Source: Chlamydiales bacterium | Lineage (GTDB): Bacteria; Chlamydiota; Chlamydiia; Chlamydiales; SM23-39 | Reading direction: 5' to 3' | DNA: 64,000 bases | Assembly: GCA_028278035.1 (NCBI GenBank) | Contig: JANQFC010000052.1 | Coordinates: forward strand, 1-64,000 | Shown: piece after piece, positions 15,181 through 22,657 of the stretch | Position numbering within the stretch: position 1 is the stretch's first letter | Layout: each line of letters opens with the position of its first letter | Made by a program: the position numbers and the translations under genes | Notes under the pieces: model-generated | What the model was told of the DNA's origin: nothing | Seen by the model: the letters and a program-made list of their open reading frames with translations, nothing else | Database searches by the model: none

Positions 15181-17148
15181 ATGAAAAAACTTAACTTAGA
15201 TGATGTTAAAAAATATGCTCTTAAACGGAACGGTCAATGTCTATCTACGACATACATTAATTCAAGCACTCATCTTATTTGGAGATGTGAAAAAGGCCAT
15301 ATATGGAAAGCAAAACCCAATAATATTAAAAATGGCACATGGTGCCCAGAGTGCGCAGGAAATTTACCTAGAACAATTGACGAAGCTCATCAAATAGCAA
15401 AACAAAAAAACGGCAAATGTCTTTCAATAAAAATAAAAAATGCTGGTTCATATTTAAAATGGCAATGTAATAAAGGACACATATGGGAAGCTCCTTTTCG
15501 TAATGTTAAAAGAGGCTCTTGGTGTGATAAATGCGCAAGACAACAATCTGCTAATAAACGAAGAGGAAACATTAACGAAATAATTCAAATAGCAAAAAAA
15601 AATGAAGGAGAATGTCTTTCTAAAACTTATAAAAATTCTACTATTCCTCTTTTATTTAAATGCAGTAAGGGACATGTATGGAAAGCAACGCCCAATAATG
15701 TAAAAAAAGGAACTTGGTGCAAAAGATGTGCATCAAAAAAAGCATCAACTAAATATTCCATTGATGATGCTATTAAAATAGCTAAAAAACGTGGAGGTAA
15801 ATGTCTAACTGCTAGAAAAACCTATAAAACAAGCAAAGACAAACTCACATGGCAATGTCAAGAAAATCATATTTGGCAAGCAACTTTAGCAAACGTTATG
15901 CATCACAAATCGTGGTGTCCTTTCTGTGCAAATAAGATATCTGCACAAAAACGATTAAAAAACATAAAAACTATTCACAAATTAGCTGCAGATAAAGGAG
16001 GAAAATGCTTATCTAATTCCCATAAAGGAATGAATAAAAAGATATTGTGGCAATGTGCTCTTGGACATACTTGGGAAGCAACTCCATCTCAAATTCAGAG
16101 AGGCCGTTGGTGCCCAGAATGTTCATGCTATTTAGGTGAAAGAATTTGTCGCAATATTTTAGAACAATTATTTCACACTAAATTTCCTAAAAGACGTCCT
16201 TCTTGGCTTGTAAGCGGAAAAGGTAATAGATTAGAATTAGATGGTTTTAATGAAAAACTGCAAATTGCCTTTGAACATCACGGCCTATATCATTATAAAA
16301 TCGATAGGATGTACTCTAAAACAAAAGAACAACTACTAAAAAGACAAAAATTCGATTACATTAAAAATGAAATATGCAAAGCAAATAACATTAAAATAAT
16401 TGTTATTCCTGAAGTTTTTACTCTTACAAAATTAAAAGATATCCCCAAAATAATCAAAAACGAATGTATTAACAAAAACATCCCATTACCTAATGATTTT
16501 GAAAAACGAATAAAAAATATAGATTTATCTTTAGCATATCAACATCCAGAAGCTCTTAAATACTTTGAAGAAATTAAACAAATCGCAAATTCAAAAGAAG
16601 GTCAATGTTTGTCAAAAGAATATATTTCTGCAGCAACAAAAATGACATTCCAATGTTCTCAAGGTCATACATTTCAAAAAACTCCAAATAGCATTAAAAG
16701 AGGAGGATGGTGTTATCAATGTAACGCCAATATTCCTCTTACTATAAAAAAAATGAAACAACTCGCGTCTTCAAAAGGCGGCGAATGTCTTTCCGAAAAA
16801 TATTTAAATGCACACACAAAACTAACATGGAAATGTAAAAAGGGACATATTTGGGAACAAACTACAAATGCAATAAAACATAGAGACTATTGGTGTCCTT
16901 ATTGTTCAGGCAATAAATTAACTCATGAACGCACTTTAGCTGCGAAATGTCCTGAAGCTACTGTATATTGGGATTATGATAATAACAACAACAAACCAGA
17001 AGAAATCTTTGCCAATACTCATAAAAAATATTTTTTTAAATGTAGTGAATGTGGAATATCTTTTGAATGCCTGCCTAGAAAATATTTATTAGGGCAAAGA
17101 AAATGTAAAAATTGTAAAAAAAAAGAAAAACTCTTCTTGATGCAATAA
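15181..17148 (+). CDS. Zinc-ribbon-array protein with an embedded PD-(D/E)XK-like nuclease domain
   Basis: 655 residues from the ATG at 15181 (AGGGA ribosome site; an in-frame ATG 27 bases upstream lacks one). Seven treble-clef/zinc-ribbon repeats of about 65 residues follow the pattern GxCLSxxY...WxCxxGHxWxxxxxxxxxGxWCPxC. Five lie before and two after a central nuclease-like domain (about 320-450), and an eighth divergent ribbon closes the protein (CSECG...CKNC). The central domain starts LGERICRNILEQLF, has the acidic core LELDGFNEKLQIAFEHHGL, and ends FDYIKNEICKANNIKIIVIP, matching the VSR/homing-endonuclease-like group seen in phages, large viruses and giant-virus-linked genomes. Probable DNA-binding endonuclease; target unknown. 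One repeat (the fourth) has Asn for Gly in the GH motif. Confidence 0.8.
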   Translation: MKKLNLDDVKKYALKRNGQCLSTTYINSSTHLIWRCEKGHIWKAKPNNIKNGTWCPECAGNLPRTIDEAHQIAKQKNGKCLSIKIKNAGSYLKWQCNKGHIWEAPFRNVKRGSWCDKCARQQSANKRRGNINEIIQIAKKNEGECLSKTYKNSTIPLLFKCSKGHVWKATPNNVKKGTWCKRCASKKASTKYSIDDAIKIAKKRGGKCLTARKTYKTSKDKLTWQCQENHIWQATLANVMHHKSWCPFCANKISAQKRLKNIKTIHKLAADKGGKCLSNSHKGMNKKILWQCALGHTWEATPSQIQRGRWCPECSCYLGERICRNILEQLFHTKFPKRRPSWLVSGKGNRLELDGFNEKLQIAFEHHGLYHYKIDRMYSKTKEQLLKRQKFDYIKNEICKANNIKIIVIPEVFTLTKLKDIPKIIKNECINKNIPLPNDFEKRIKNIDLSLAYQHPEALKYFEEIKQIANSKEGQCLSKEYISAATKMTFQCSQGHTFQKTPNSIKRGGWCYQCNANIPLTIKKMKQLASSKGGECLSEKYLNAHTKLTWKCKKGHIWEQTTNAIKHRDYWCPYCSGNKLTHERTLAAKCPEATVYWDYDNNNNKPEEIFANTHKKYFFKCSECGISFECLPRKYLLGQRKCKNCKKKEKLFLMQ

Positions 17149-17155
17149 ACAGATT

Positions 17156-17815
17156 TTATTTTTTGGTAACATTTTGTAATGCTTTAATTTTATCGGAATT
17201 TTCTTTTATTTTATCAGGAAGATCTTTCTTAAGTTCCATAATTTCATTCTGCAAAGTTTGAATTTCTTTATCATATATTATTTCAAGTTCGGCCTGTCTT
17301 CTTTCAAAATTTTTTTCATATTTTTTAAAAATTCTATTTTCTTTAAAGATTTCTTCTTTATTTGGCCTTATAAAACTAAGTCCCAATAAAAAAATGCCAC
17401 CTATAACACAAAAAAACCAAATCCTAAACCTAAGAAATTCTTTATATTCTTTTTTGAAATTATGTAGATATCCTGTACCCATCGTATCTAAAGCAAGTAC
17501 AAAAAACAGTAATGTAGCAAGCATGACTAAACTAAAACCTACAACATTCCAAAAATAACTAATTGTTTTTAAAATTTGAAATTCTACTGATAAAAAAATT
17601 ACTATAGTAGCAAAAATGCCAAAAAAAGTCAGTAAATAAGACTTATTAGCTACAAATTCATCTCGAACGGATTTTCTTACACGGACTTCTGCCTCTTTTT
17701 TTATAGTATCTTCTATTACATTTTGCCACTCTTTAGGAATTGATAATTTTCCTTTATAGTCTTTTGGATTTTCAAAATTAGGATCATCTCCATTATTATC
17801 ATTTTCTTTAGCCAT
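17156..17815 (-). CDS. Membrane protein with C-terminal coiled coil (island cassette)
   Basis: 219 residues. A hydrophilic acidic N-terminus (1-60) is followed by three hydrophobic segments (about 66-82, 90-110 and 130-147) and a long charged coiled coil (about 155-219, KKYEKNFERRQAELEIIYDK onward). No signal peptide or known domain. The gene is third in a minus-strand unit with the XRE regulator and the 85-residue protein (2-base gap), so it is probably part of one regulated module. Coiled coil plus membrane anchor would suit an effector or a superinfection-type protein, but that is inference. Confidence 0.6.
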   Translation of the reverse strand: MAKENDNNGDDPNFENPKDYKGKLSIPKEWQNVIEDTIKKEAEVRVRKSVRDEFVANKSYLLTFFGIFATIVIFLSVEFQILKTISYFWNVVGFSLVMLATLLFFVLALDTMGTGYLHNFKKEYKEFLRFRIWFFCVIGGIFLLGLSFIRPNKEEIFKENRIFKKYEKNFERRQAELEIIYDKEIQTLQNEIMELKKDLPDKIKENSDKIKALQNVTKK

Positions 17816-17817
17816 TA

Positions 17818-18075
17818 TTAAAATTCCTCATTAGGAAGCAAAGCTTTCAATGCAAAAAAATGTATTCTTCCATTATTGTTTTCAACAACTGCAATCATTG
17901 GTATAGTTGGCCCTCCCAAAACAATAGATCCTGTCATTTCCTTACAAATTGGTTGATTTATAAAACCATCAACTAAAGTTAATTCCCCATGAAGGTTTAA
18001 TGATTTGCCCTTTTCGGCTAAAGCTTTTGTAATAACATCTTTATAATCAGAAAATTTTAGTAATTTATTGTTCAT
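17818..18075 (-). CDS. Small hypothetical protein in XRE-controlled cassette
   Basis: 85 residues, soluble, predicted alpha/beta, with the distinctive stretch MTGSIVLGGPTIPMIAVVEN. No family recognised. Its start lies inside the XRE regulator gene (11-base overlap) and it is followed 2 bases later by the membrane protein gene, so the three are translationally coupled. The pairing of a small regulator with a small soluble protein is the layout of many toxin-antitoxin or addiction units, but no toxin motif can be seen. Confidence 0.6.
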   Translation of the reverse strand: MNNKLLKFSDYKDVITKALAEKGKSLNLHGELTLVDGFINQPICKEMTGSIVLGGPTIPMIAVVENNNGRIHFFALKALLPNEEF

Positions 18076-18271
18076 CTAAAAAATATCCAAATGGTTTCTT
18101 TAAAACTTTGGATATTTTATCTAAACTTTCCAATGAAGGCAATGACAATCCAGTTTCATATCTAGAAATACTCTTCTGCATTATCTCCGTAGCTTCGGCC
18201 AAATCGGCCTGAGTCATATCAAGCTCTACTCTAGCTAACTTAATTTTTTTTCCTAATTTTTTAGCATCCAT
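18065..18271 (-). CDS. XRE-family transcriptional regulator
   Basis: A 68-residue protein that is a single Cro/C1-type helix-turn-helix domain: IKLARVELDMTQADLAEA, then KSISRYETGLSLPSLESLDK and KPFGYFLDE. It heads the cassette 18271 to 17156. An inverted repeat ATATACC-N6-GGTATAT lies 28-47 bases upstream of its start, inside a divergent near-consensus promoter, and is the likely binding site. Expected to repress itself and possibly the recombinase transcript on the other strand. Confidence 0.85.
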   Translation of the reverse strand: MDAKKLGKKIKLARVELDMTQADLAEATEIMQKSISRYETGLSLPSLESLDKISKVLKKPFGYFLDEQ

Positions 18272-18290
18272 ATTTACTTCAAATATTTTA

Positions 18291-18319
18291 TTGACATAAT
18301 ATACCCTTACAGGTATATT
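18291..18319 (+). promoter_or_regulatory. Near-consensus promoter overlapped by a likely XRE operator
   Basis: TTGACA at 18291-18296, a 17-base spacer, then TATATT at 18314-18319. The perfect inverted repeat ATATACC/GGTATAT (18299-18318, 6-base spacer) fills the space between the boxes and overlaps the -10. It drives rightward toward the small frame at 18393 and the recombinase. A protein bound here would block RNA polymerase. Confidence 0.7.
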
Positions 18320-18392
18320 TTATTCATTCATTGGTATAATTAATATATTTACAAATTTATTTTACCTCTGAAAAAAAATAAAAACAAGAGCT

Positions 18393-18563
18393 ATGGCAAA
18401 CTTAGCAGAAAACTTACCAGATCCTAAAGAAGAAAACTTCCAAATTAGTCTTAATTGGAAAGAAAATCCATCTGCTAAAAAATTACTCGATGCCATAGTT
18501 TCCATTCTTTCTGAAGAATATGTTGAAACAGCAAAACAAAATCCCGATATTTTTAAAGAATAA
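18393..18563 (+). CDS. Small acidic protein upstream of the serine recombinase
   Basis: 56 codons from ATG at 18393, reading MANLAENLPDPKEENFQISL to begin with and ending KQNPDIFKE. It fills the gap between the regulated promoter and the recombinase and ends 10 bases before the recombinase ATG, with AAGGAG straddling its stop, so the two are translationally coupled. Comparable small frames precede large serine recombinases in other elements. Function unknown. Confidence 0.6.
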   Translation: MANLAENLPDPKEENFQISLNWKENPSAKKLLDAIVSILSEEYVETAKQNPDIFKE

Positions 18564-18573
18564 GGAGCTTCTT

Positions 18574-20277
18574 ATGAAAGTAGCCATTTACGCTAGATAC
18601 TCATCCGAGAATCAAAGCGATAAAAGCATCGATGACCAAATTCGTGTCTGTCAAAAATACATTGAAAACAATGATTATTCTTTTTCTGCAGAACATATTT
18701 TTACTGACGAAGCTCTTTCCGGTTCTCTTTTACAAAGACCCGGGTTACTAGCTTTGGAAAGAGCGATGGAAAACAAAGAATTCGAAGCTGTAGCAGTTGA
18801 CGATCTATCAAGACTTTCCCGTAGTAACCACCAAATGCTAACTCTTGTAAATAAATTTAACTTTTATCAAATAACAATCATCTCCGTCTCAGATGGTATC
18901 ATCACAGACGATGAAAACTCCAAACTCGGTATTCATATTAGAGGTTTAATTAACGAACTTTATCTTGATGATCTTAAAAAGAAAACCATGCGTGGACTAG
19001 AAGGGCAAAAATTACGTGGATTTAGCACAGGAGAAAATGTTTATGGTTATAAATCACATCCTGTTGGTGAATTAAAACTGAACAAAAAAGGCCAGCCCAA
19101 ATACGAAGGCATGGTGCATAAAATTAATGAAGAAGAAGCTCTAATTATCAAAAGGATCTATAAAGAATTCATCGAAGGCAAAAGCATTCACAGTATTGTA
19201 AAAGGATTAAATGAAGATAAAATGCCAACCAAGAAAAACCATGTTGGAGGCTGGGCAACCTCTACTGTTACAAGAATTTTAAAAAATGAAAAATACACTG
19301 GTCGTTGGATTTGGAGAAAATGGAAAAATGTTCGTGACCCTATGACAGGTAAAACAAAAAAAATCGAACGTCCTAAAAAAGAACAAATGGATTTATTTAA
19401 AGAAGATCTTATTATTATTGATCAGAATATTTGGGAAAAAACACAACAAAGATGGAAAAGCCTTGAAGGTTCTTGGCCCATGCACAAAAAAACTAATAAA
19501 ACTTCCAAAAAGTCAATAAGTTATATACATTCCAATCCAACTCACCTTTTAGCAGGTTTACTAAAATGCAAATCCTGTGGAGGCGCTATCGTTCAAGTCT
19601 GCGGCAAAAGCGGAGGCTACTATGGTTGCTATAACGCTAAAAGAAAAACCTGCACCAATAAACTAACTATCCAAAGAAAACGCCTTGAAACTATTCTTTT
19701 AGCTAGGCTAAAAGAAAAATTCCTAACATCTAAAAATATAAAATACGTCTTTGATAATGTTGAAAAAGCAATTTCCAAAACTATGAATGAAGTACCGGTA
19801 GAGGTGAAACAGAAAAAAGCCCAAATGGAAAAAATCCAAACAGAGTTACAAAACCTTTTAGGCTTCATTAAAGCAGGCAACTTTTCTAAGTTAGTATCTG
19901 AAGCTATTGTTGAGGCTGAAGGCCGTCAGGAAAACTTAAAAGGCGAAATACAGGCTTTGGATTATCAAAGAACCAATGCTTTTAAAGCTCCTCCAAAAGA
20001 ATGGATAGATCACAGATTAGAAAAATTTCAGGAAACTCTTAATAAAAATACAAAAGCTTCAGCTTTAGCTTTAAAAGAACTTTTAGGAACAATTGAACTA
20101 GAACCTATCAAAAGTGATTGTATTGTAGAAAATGGTAATTTAATTGAATCTAAACCTTATTATCTGGCCCATTCAAACATCGAAACCCTTGCACTTCTTG
20201 ACCAAGAGCACAAGGGTACGAATTGGTACCTACTTCGGAGAAGGTGGGATTCGAACCCACGGTACGCCGAAACGTAA
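18574..20277 (+). CDS. Large serine recombinase of an element next to tRNA-Ser
   Basis: 567 residues from ATG 18574 (AAGGAG site). The N-terminal resolvase domain has the nucleophile Ser in YARYSSENQSDKSIDDQ and the arginines of VDDLSRLSRS. The central recombinase domain follows (about 155-270, with GYKSH and WATSTVTRILKNEKYTGRWIW), then a zinc ribbon (CKSCGG...GCYN...CTNKL) and a coiled coil. Such enzymes integrate and excise islands or prophages at a single att site. The reading frame runs past the end of the domain into the antisense of tRNA-Ser, so the last peptide (HKGTNWYLLRRRWDSNPRY) is partly encoded by tRNA. Either the original stop was replaced on integration, or the overlap is how the element fits its attachment site. 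Confidence 0.9.
   Translation: MKVAIYARYSSENQSDKSIDDQIRVCQKYIENNDYSFSAEHIFTDEALSGSLLQRPGLLALERAMENKEFEAVAVDDLSRLSRSNHQMLTLVNKFNFYQITIISVSDGIITDDENSKLGIHIRGLINELYLDDLKKKTMRGLEGQKLRGFSTGENVYGYKSHPVGELKLNKKGQPKYEGMVHKINEEEALIIKRIYKEFIEGKSIHSIVKGLNEDKMPTKKNHVGGWATSTVTRILKNEKYTGRWIWRKWKNVRDPMTGKTKKIERPKKEQMDLFKEDLIIIDQNIWEKTQQRWKSLEGSWPMHKKTNKTSKKSISYIHSNPTHLLAGLLKCKSCGGAIVQVCGKSGGYYGCYNAKRKTCTNKLTIQRKRLETILLARLKEKFLTSKNIKYVFDNVEKAISKTMNEVPVEVKQKKAQMEKIQTELQNLLGFIKAGNFSKLVSEAIVEAEGRQENLKGEIQALDYQRTNAFKAPPKEWIDHRLEKFQETLNKNTKASALALKELLGTIELEPIKSDCIVENGNLIESKPYYLAHSNIETLALLDQEHKGTNWYLLRRRWDSNPRYAET
20215..20240 (-). repeat. Copy 4 (inverted) of the dispersed repeat at the tRNA-Ser 3' boundary
   Basis: The top strand reads ggtacgaattggtaccta followed by cttcgg, and abuts the last bases of the tRNA. 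On the minus strand it matches the copy at 13924-13960 in 22-23 bases. The gene-bearing segment between 13.93 and 20.24 kb is thus bounded by an inverted pair. Confidence 0.6.
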
Positions 20278-20323
20278 CACACGCTTTCCAAGCGTGCTCC
20301 TTAAGCCACTCGGACACTTCTCC
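20237..20323 (-). tRNA. tRNA-Ser (anticodon GGA)
   Basis: 87 bases, starting GGAGAAGTGTCCGAGTGG on the minus strand and ending with the T-arm GTGGGTTCGAATCCCAC and TTCTCC. The anticodon stem-loop is CACGC-TTGGAAA-GCGTG, giving anticodon GGA. A long variable arm, as expected for serine, is present. CCA is not encoded. The serine recombinase gene reads across its 3' half on the other strand. Confidence 0.95.
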
Positions 20324-20431
20324 ATAAATGATTTATTAATTTTAAGAGCATTGTTTTTTATTTACAACCATGATTTCGCTTGAAAATTTTTAAAAGAAAT
20401 TTAATATTTAATATTTAATTTTTAAATATTT

Positions 20432-21145
20432 ATGAAAAAACAAATTGAAATAAAGAATTTAAGGTTTTGCTACAGCACAAAGCCGATTTTAAAAGATGTT
20501 AATATTACAATTAATAAAAATGAATTTATTGGAATTATAGGCCCTAACGGTGGAGGTAAAACCACTCTTTTAAAACTTTTAATGGGATTTTTTACCCCAC
20601 ATATGGGTACAATAAAAATCTTTGGAAAAAAGCCTCAAGATATAAGACATAAATTCGGATATGTTCCTCAATCTTATAATATTGATAGAACTTTCCCCAT
20701 ATCCGTCTTAGATGTAGTTTTGCTCAATACCCTCAATAAAAAATCTTTTTTCAGCTATCCCAAGACAATAAAAACTAAAGCAAAAGATCTCTTAGAAAAA
20801 GTGGGTCTAAAAGATCATATATACTCCCCATATGGAAAATTATCAGGAGGACAAACCCAAAGAGCTTTGATAGCAAGAGCACTAATATCTGATCCTGAAA
20901 TTTTAATATTGGACGAACCTACTGCAAATATAGACATAGAAGCAGAAAAAGATATTTTCGATCTTTTAACAAAAGATCAAACTAAAACTATTTTAATGGT
21001 AACCCATGATTTAAATACAATTATTGAAAAAGTTGAAAAAGTACTGACCGTACAGTGTTATGTTAATACCCTTTTGCCTAAAGACGTATGCAAACATTTC
21101 ACACTAGGGCTTTATCATAAACCAATTATAAAAATAAAAAAATGA
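20432..21145 (+). CDS. Metal ABC transporter ATP-binding protein (ZnuC/MntB-like)
   Basis: 237-residue ABC ATPase. Walker A is GPNGGGKTT (about 36), the Q-loop falls in FGYVPQSYNI, the signature is KLSGGQTQRA (about 136), Walker B is LILDEPTANID (about 160) and the switch His is in VTHDL. It resembles the zinc/manganese importer ATPases found in chlamydiae. The stop overlaps the start of the permease gene by 4 bases. The usual solute-binding gene of the set is not next to it; the tRNA-Ser gene and integrated element lie upstream instead. Confidence 0.9.
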   Translation: MKKQIEIKNLRFCYSTKPILKDVNITINKNEFIGIIGPNGGGKTTLLKLLMGFFTPHMGTIKIFGKKPQDIRHKFGYVPQSYNIDRTFPISVLDVVLLNTLNKKSFFSYPKTIKTKAKDLLEKVGLKDHIYSPYGKLSGGQTQRALIARALISDPEILILDEPTANIDIEAEKDIFDLLTKDQTKTILMVTHDLNTIIEKVEKVLTVQCYVNTLLPKDVCKHFTLGLYHKPIIKIKK

Positions 21146-21975
21146 TAGCTATATTACACGCAATAAAAACAACCCCTGCTCTACAACTGGGCCTTTTAAT
21201 TGGCATAATTTCTTCAATATCCAGCGGAATAATGGGCTCATACGTAGTAATAAAAAGAATTTCTTCCATAACTGGCAGCATTTCTCATTCTATTTTAGGA
21301 GGGATCGGCTTTTTTACATGGTTAATATATTACTACAATACCACATGGCTAAATCCTATGCAGGGAGCTACTTTAGCAGCTTTTATCTGCGCTTTTTTAA
21401 TTGGATGGGTCCATTTGAAATTCAAACAAAAAGAAGATGCAATAATAGCAACAATTTGGTCTACAGGAATGGCTATCGGTATAATATTTTTATCGTTGGT
21501 CCCCGGCAAAGAAGCTCATTGCACTCATTTTTTATTTGGAGATTTGTTTAGTATTACTCCAAAAGATGTCTGGGGCCTATCCATTTTAGCTGTTGTAATA
21601 CTTTTTTTAACTGTTATTTTTTACAGACATTTTTTGATAATATGCTTTGACGAACAAGCAGCCTATCTTCAAAAAATTGCTATCAAGTCTTTATATTTTA
21701 TTCTTCTATTAATGATTGGCATGTCTATTGTCCTGCTTGTGCAGACAATAGGAATTATTTTAGTAATAGCCCTTCTGACCATCCCTGCCACAATTGCTAA
21801 TTTATTTACCTATAAACTACCGGTAATGATGATAATATCAATTATTTTAGCAGCAGTCTTAAATACTTCAGGTATAATACTCTCTTACATACTCTCTTGG
21901 CCGCCGGGAGCTACAATAGCATTAGTGGCGACCTTTTTTTATATAGTGTTCTTAATAATAAAAAAAATTGTTTAA
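21142..21975 (+). CDS. Metal ABC transporter permease (ZnuB/MntC-like)
   Basis: 277-residue polytopic membrane protein with about eight hydrophobic helices, of the ABC-3 family. Recognisable segments include GSYVVIKRISSITGSISHSI near the N-terminus and LLTIPATIANLF toward the end. It works with the ATPase encoded directly upstream to import Zn, Mn or Fe. The metal cannot be told from the sequence. The rplU promoter begins just after the stop. Confidence 0.9.
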   Translation: MIAILHAIKTTPALQLGLLIGIISSISSGIMGSYVVIKRISSITGSISHSILGGIGFFTWLIYYYNTTWLNPMQGATLAAFICAFLIGWVHLKFKQKEDAIIATIWSTGMAIGIIFLSLVPGKEAHCTHFLFGDLFSITPKDVWGLSILAVVILFLTVIFYRHFLIICFDEQAAYLQKIAIKSLYFILLLMIGMSIVLLVQTIGIILVIALLTIPATIANLFTYKLPVMMIISIILAAVLNTSGIILSYILSWPPGATIALVATFFYIVFLIIKKIV

Positions 21976-21985
21976 TTTGTTTGAG

Positions 21986-22014
21986 TTGACAATGTAAGTT
22001 TATTATCTTATTAT
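21986..22014 (+). promoter_or_regulatory. Sigma-66/70-type promoter of rplU-rpmA-obgE
   Basis: TTGACA at 21986-21991, exactly 17 bases, then TATTAT at 22009-22014; the rplU ATG is 33 bases downstream. This is the best promoter match in the core regions. Confidence 0.8.
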
Positions 22015-22046
22015 TTTTAGCATAAAAAATCATATTGGGAGATAAA

Positions 22047-22355
22047 ATGTACGCTATAATTGAAACAGGAAGTAAACAGTATAAAGTTGAAAAAGGAAGC
22101 GTAATCGAAGTTGAACTTCTAAAAAAAGAAGGACAAATAGAATTTACACAAGTACTTTTACTAAACAGCGGTACTGAAATAAAAGTTGGTGAACCAGTAG
22201 TTAAAAACTGTATTGTTAAAGCTGAAGTTATAAAAGAAACAAAAGGACCTAAAGTAATAGCTTACAAATACAAGAAAAGAAAAAATTACAGGAAGAAAAA
22301 GGGTCATAGACAAAAATATTCAAAAGTAAAAATTACAGATATTAAAATAAGCTAA
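22047..22355 (+). CDS. rplU: 50S ribosomal protein L21
   Basis: L21 begins [20 protein letters not shown] and ends with the basic tail [20 protein letters not shown], which includes the family signature. ATG 22047 follows GGGAGATAAA; a TTG four codons upstream is in frame but is not the family start. 102 residues, the normal length. Followed by rpmA after 10 bases. Confidence 0.97.
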   Translation: MYAIIETGSKQYKVEKGSVIEVELLKKEGQIEFTQVLLLNSGTEIKVGEPVVKNCIVKAEVIKETKGPKVIAYKYKKRKNYRKKKGHRQKYSKVKITDIKIS

Positions 22356-22365
22356 GGAGAAAAAA

Positions 22366-22617
22366 ATGGCTCATAAGAAGGGTCAAGGTTCGACCAGGAA
22401 TGGAAGAGACTCAATATCAAAAAGATTAGGAATCAAAGCTGCAAACGGTGAGTTTGTAACTACAGGAAGTATTCTAGTAAGACAGCGCGGCACAAAATGG
22501 CATCCTGCTAAAAATGTAAGAAGAGGAAAAGACGACACTTTATTTGCTCTAATTGACGGGATAGTATCTTTTAGAAAAACAAACAAAACTTTTGTATCTG
22601 TACTTCCAAAAAAATAA
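22366..22617 (+). CDS. rpmA: 50S ribosomal protein L27
   Basis: 83 residues. The N-terminus [20 protein letters not shown] has the conserved Gly-Ser-Thr-x-Asn-Gly-Arg-Asp core and begins directly with the mature AHKKG sequence, without the extra peptide that is cleaved in Firmicutes. The signature [15 protein letters not shown] is intact. AAGGAG precedes the ATG. Placed between rplU and obgE as in most bacteria. Confidence 0.97.
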   Translation: MAHKKGQGSTRNGRDSISKRLGIKAANGEFVTTGSILVRQRGTKWHPAKNVRRGKDDTLFALIDGIVSFRKTNKTFVSVLPKK

Positions 22618-22657
22618 ATTAATTAAATAGGGCTTTAAAAAGTCCTAAAATCTAACA

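Noticed and set aside
18291..20323. Direct-repeat attachment sites flanking the serine recombinase element
   Set aside because: The best-matching copy (13924-13960) is inverted relative to the tRNA-Ser boundary, so the pair cannot be a normal attL/attR and is listed only as a repeat.
20144..20383. 79-codon frame ending in GEGGIRTHGTPKRNTRFPSVLL-like peptide
   Set aside because: It is the antisense translation of the tRNA-Ser gene and of the end of the recombinase; the GIRTHG-type string is a well-known artefact of reading across serine tRNA.
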